9,125 bases of DNA from Chloroflexi bacterium UBA2235 (GTDB lineage: Bacteria; Chloroflexota; UBA11872; UBA12225). Within the stretch, counting starts at the first letter, position 1. Every line of letters begins with the position of its first letter. The DNA is taken from positions 1,573-10,697 of the forward strand of contig DDYL01000202.1 of assembly GCA_002347925.1 (NCBI GenBank). The letters are read 5' to 3'. Shown here piece after piece: positions 6,397 to 9,125 of this stretch. Below the pieces are notes generated by a model. That model saw only the letters and a program-made list of their open reading frames with translations, had not been told where the DNA came from and searched no databases. A program made the translations under genes and the position numbers.

Positions 6397-6415
6397 GGTC
6401 AGCTCAGGCGCCAGT
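6386..6415. terminator. Convergent-gene hairpin spanning both stop codons
   Basis: ACTGGCGCTGAG (6386-6397) pairs with CTCA (6403-6406) and GCGCCAGT (6408-6415), with a bulged G at 6407 and the 5-base loop GTCAG (6398-6402). The 12-pair stem contains the stop codon of the plus-strand oxidoreductase gene and the loop side covers the stop of the minus-strand gene (6399-6401). No T-run follows on either strand, so it may act only as an mRNA 3'-end stabiliser or a weak bidirectional terminator. Confidence 0.5.
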
Positions 6416-9125
6416 CCTTGGCCAGTTGTGCGTACAGGTTCAACCGTGCCGCAACGTCTCGAGAAGCGAGTTCCAGCAATTCCCCACCCGGGTTTTCCTT
6501 CCCTTCGACGGTACTATCGGTACCGACGAGGGTCGTTTTCGGTGACGTCGATGACCCCAGCATGGTTGTGAAGCGGTCCTCAGTCGCCAGGAACTCGGCA
6601 AGTGCAAGCGTCGGCGGACGCGAATCGAGCGCGAACGGGTTCTCCCCATGCTCGGCGCGCCTCGGGTCGTACCGATACAAGGGCCAGTAACCGCTTGCAA
6701 CCGCCTGCTTCTGATGATCCAGACCATGCGCAAGGTCATAGCCATGCGCGATGCAGTGGGCGTACGCGATCACGAGTGATGGCCCATCGTAGGCCTCGGC
6801 CTCCTGGAGCACCTTCACCGTGTGGGCATCATTCGCGCCCATTGCAATTCTTGCGACGTACACATTGCCGTAGGTCATCGCCAACAGGCCCAGGTCTTTC
6901 TTTGCCCGTCGCTTGCCAGAACTTGCGAACTTGGCCACTGCGCCCCGGGGTGTGGATTTCGATTGCTGCCCACCGGTATTCGAGTAGACCTCGGTATCCA
7001 GGACAAGGATGTTGACGTTCGTCCCGGATGCGATGACATGATCGAGACCCCCATATCCAATGTCATACGCCCACCCGTCACCGCCAACGAGCCAGACCGA
7101 ATGGTGAACGAGTGCCTCGATGACCGATGACAGTTCTCTCACGGCCGACCCACCCCACCCGGCAAGACGGTCCTTCATCGCCCGGACCCGGTTGCGCTGG
7201 TCAACGATTCCTCGCTCGCTCGACTGGTCGGCATCCCGGAGTGCCAAGAGTTCATCAGCAAGGTCTGGAGCGAGCAACGAGACCGAGTCAAGCAACGCAC
7301 GTGCATGGTCCCGCCTATGATCGACCGCGACCCGGATACCCAAGCCGAACTCGGCGTTGTCCTCGAACAACGAGTTCGCCCAAGCCGGACCAATGCCGTC
7401 GACGGTCTGTGACCACGGCGTCGCCGGCAACGATCCCCCGTAGATTGATGAGCATCCGGTTGCGTTCGCGACGATAAGGTGATCGCCGAAGAGTTGAGTC
7501 AGGAGCCGCAGGTACGGTGTCTCGCCACACCCGGCGCACGCACCCGAGAACTCGAAGAGCGGCTGTGTGAGGGCCACATCCTTGACGGTGACGAGGTTCA
7601 ACTTGGTCCGGTCGGTCTCTGGGAGGGACGTGAAGAACTCCCAATTCGCCCGTTCATCGTCCTGGCGGCTCGAGCCCACCTTGGAAACCATCGTGAGTGC
7701 GCGGTGCGCGCTATCGTGACGGTTCACCGCAGGGCAAATTTCAAAGCAGAGTGTGCATCCTGTGCAGTCCTCAGGCGATACTTGCAGGCTGAAGACTTGG
7801 TCAGGGAATTGCCTCCACTTTGCCGGCACCGTCATGAACGTCGCTGGAGCCTCGGCCAAATCTGCCAGGTTCACGACCTTTTCCCTGATAGCCGCGTGAG
7901 GGCAGATCATCGTGCACTTCCCGCACTGGATGCAGAGGTCGGCATCCCAGACCGGCAGTTCACGTGCAAGGTTCCGTTTCTCGAACTTGGCGGTCCCAGT
8001 CCGGAATCTCCCGTCGGCGGGCATTGCGCTGACCGGGAGATCCTCGCCTCGGCCAGCGATCAGCATCGCTGTCAGCCAGTCTGGGCCGGGCGTCACGTCG
8101 CCAAATCTGGTCGAGATATCCAATGGACGTCGACGAGTCCCGTGCGGGAACGCACTGGCGATTGAAATGGGCTGCGTGTCCGGCACCATGACCTCGTGTA
8201 GGTTGGCCAGTGCTGCATCGACAGCCTCGAAATTCTTAGCCACAACGCGCTCGCCCCGCTTGCCGTAAGTCTTCTCGATCGAATGACGGATCGCCGCAAT
8301 CGCCTCGTCACGGGGCAGGATCCCGGAAAGCGCGAAGAAGCACGATTGCATGACCGTGTTGATCCTTCGGGCCATGCCGGTCTCTCGTGCGACGCGATCA
8401 CCGTCGATCACGAAGAAGCGCAAGCGCTTGGACGCGATCGTGTCGCGTACAGCATGTGGGAGTTTCGCCCAGACCTCATCAGGCCCGTATGGACTGTTTA
8501 GCAGGAATGTGCCCGATGGGAGGGCGGACCCCAGAACATCCAGGTGATCAAGTAGCTGGAACTGGTGGCAGGCGATGAAGTTTGCAGTAGAAATCAGGTA
8601 GGGAGCTCGAATCGGCCGGGTGCCAAAGCGCAAGTGAGAGATCGTTACTGAACCAGACTTCTTCGAGTCATACACGAAGTAGCCCTGCGCGTGGAGTGGG
8701 GTCGTTTCGCCAATGATCTTGATCGAGTTCTTGTTGGCCCCGACCGTTCCATCGGATCCAAGCCCGTAGAAGAGGGCACTTACCGTATCCGGTGCATCGA
8801 TCGAGAATGACGGATCCCACGGAATACTCAGTCCCGTCACGTCGTCATGAATACCGATCGTGAAGTGGGCGGGCGGGTGAGACCGTTCCAGAACATCGAA
8901 GACCGCCACAGCCATCGCTGGAGTGAACTCCTTGGAGGCCAATCCGTATCTGCCGCCAATCACCCGGGGCAGGACACTGAACGAGGCGGTGCCGGCATGC
9001 CACGCCTCAATGATCGCGGTCACCACATCCTGGTAAAGCGGATCACCAATTGCACCGGGCTCCTTTGACCGATCCAGAACAGCGATTCGCTCGACGGTCG
9101 CGGGCAAGGCATGAACAAAGTTGGC
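6399..9125 (-). CDS. nifJ: Pyruvate:ferredoxin (flavodoxin) oxidoreductase, single-chain, N-terminus cut by window edge
   Basis: Converts pyruvate and CoA to acetyl-CoA and CO2 using thiamine diphosphate, passing electrons through three [4Fe-4S] clusters to ferredoxin or flavodoxin; oxygen-sensitive and cytoplasmic. The frame is open to the right edge (reading ANFVHALPATVERIAVLDRSKEPGA), so the start is outside; 908 residues are visible of about 1,170-1,200, lacking some 270-290 N-terminal ones. Counting from the edge: the ferredoxin-like insert has CIQCGKCTMICP (Cys 398, 401, 404, 408) and CTGCTLCFEICP (454, 457, 460, 464). The proximal cluster ligands are in CAGC (530, 533), TGCSS (558) and AHCIAHGYD (791). 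The thiamine site is GDGWAYD (682-688) followed by YSNTGGQ. All cofactor residues in view are intact. It converges on the plus-strand cluster, so it is likely controlled separately. Confidence 0.97.
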   Translation of the reverse strand, partial: ANFVHALPATVERIAVLDRSKEPGAIGDPLYQDVVTAIIEAWHAGTASFSVLPRVIGGRYGLASKEFTPAMAVAVFDVLERSHPPAHFTIGIHDDVTGLSIPWDPSFSIDAPDTVSALFYGLGSDGTVGANKNSIKIIGETTPLHAQGYFVYDSKKSGSVTISHLRFGTRPIRAPYLISTANFIACHQFQLLDHLDVLGSALPSGTFLLNSPYGPDEVWAKLPHAVRDTIASKRLRFFVIDGDRVARETGMARRINTVMQSCFFALSGILPRDEAIAAIRHSIEKTYGKRGERVVAKNFEAVDAALANLHEVMVPDTQPISIASAFPHGTRRRPLDISTRFGDVTPGPDWLTAMLIAGRGEDLPVSAMPADGRFRTGTAKFEKRNLARELPVWDADLCIQCGKCTMICPHAAIREKVVNLADLAEAPATFMTVPAKWRQFPDQVFSLQVSPEDCTGCTLCFEICPAVNRHDSAHRALTMVSKVGSSRQDDERANWEFFTSLPETDRTKLNLVTVKDVALTQPLFEFSGACAGCGETPYLRLLTQLFGDHLIVANATGCSSIYGGSLPATPWSQTVDGIGPAWANSLFEDNAEFGLGIRVAVDHRRDHARALLDSVSLLAPDLADELLALRDADQSSERGIVDQRNRVRAMKDRLAGWGGSAVRELSSVIEALVHHSVWLVGGDGWAYDIGYGGLDHVIASGTNVNILVLDTEVYSNTGGQQSKSTPRGAVAKFASSGKRRAKKDLGLLAMTYGNVYVARIAMGANDAHTVKVLQEAEAYDGPSLVIAYAHCIAHGYDLAHGLDHQKQAVASGYWPLYRYDPRRAEHGENPFALDSRPPTLALAEFLATEDRFTTMLGSSTSPKTTLVGTDSTVEGKENPGGELLELASRDVAARLNLYAQLAKDWRLS

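Noticed and set aside
7479..8165. A 228-codon plus-strand reading frame inside the pyruvate:ferredoxin oxidoreductase gene
   Set aside because: It covers the antisense of the iron-sulfur region, and the cysteine motifs on the minus strand prove which strand is coding.

Overview
This window is ordinary bacterial chromosomal DNA, GC-rich (I estimate around 60%) and densely coded, with several GTG starts. No rRNA, tRNA, phage, CRISPR or transposase gene is visible. The lineage cannot be fixed from the sequence. NAD(P)-type sugar oxidoreductases (one aldo/keto reductase, two Gfo/Idh/MocA proteins), a CehA/McbA-like PHP hydrolase, a DUF3052 protein and a single-chain pyruvate:ferredoxin oxidoreductase occur together. 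With REP-like palindromes of the type GCGGGCATCCTTGCCCGC, this would suit an environmental, poorly cultivated group (for example Armatimonadota, Planctomycetota, Chloroflexota or Poribacteria-like). That is inference only.

Layout. Positions 3-806 (+) hold the C-terminal part of an aldo/keto reductase, cut by the left edge. Positions 807-1431 form a 625-base non-coding gap. It contains two REP-like palindromes as a perfect 20-base inverted repeat, and an AT-rich island with a small dyad that may be the control region of the next genes. From 1432 to 6396 six plus-strand genes follow with short gaps: a PHP-domain metal-dependent hydrolase, a DUF3052 protein, a VOC (glyoxalase-fold) protein, a Gfo/Idh/MocA oxidoreductase, a six-span membrane protein resembling the YciB/IspZ septation family (overlapping its upstream neighbour by 4 bases), and a second Gfo/Idh/MocA oxidoreductase. 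A TTGACA box at 3392 suggests a second promoter in front of the first Gfo/Idh/MocA gene. The last gene converges, with a 2-base gap, on a minus-strand pyruvate:ferredoxin oxidoreductase that runs off the right edge.

How the genes fit. The aldo/keto reductase, the two Gfo/Idh/MocA proteins and perhaps the VOC protein are typical of oxidation, reduction and epimerisation of sugars, polyols or related small molecules. The PHP protein would hydrolyse an ester or phosphoester. Their substrates cannot be read from sequence. The pyruvate:ferredoxin oxidoreductase links central carbon metabolism to ferredoxin and suggests anaerobic or microaerobic capacity. It is transcribed towards the cluster, so it is probably a separate unit.

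The most unusual structure is at the convergent junction (6344-6415). Two strong hairpins lie in tandem. The first has a terminator-like T-run inside the coding sequence of the last plus-strand gene. The second encodes the residues DWR at the C-terminal end of both opposing proteins. I found no convincing new multi-gene system.
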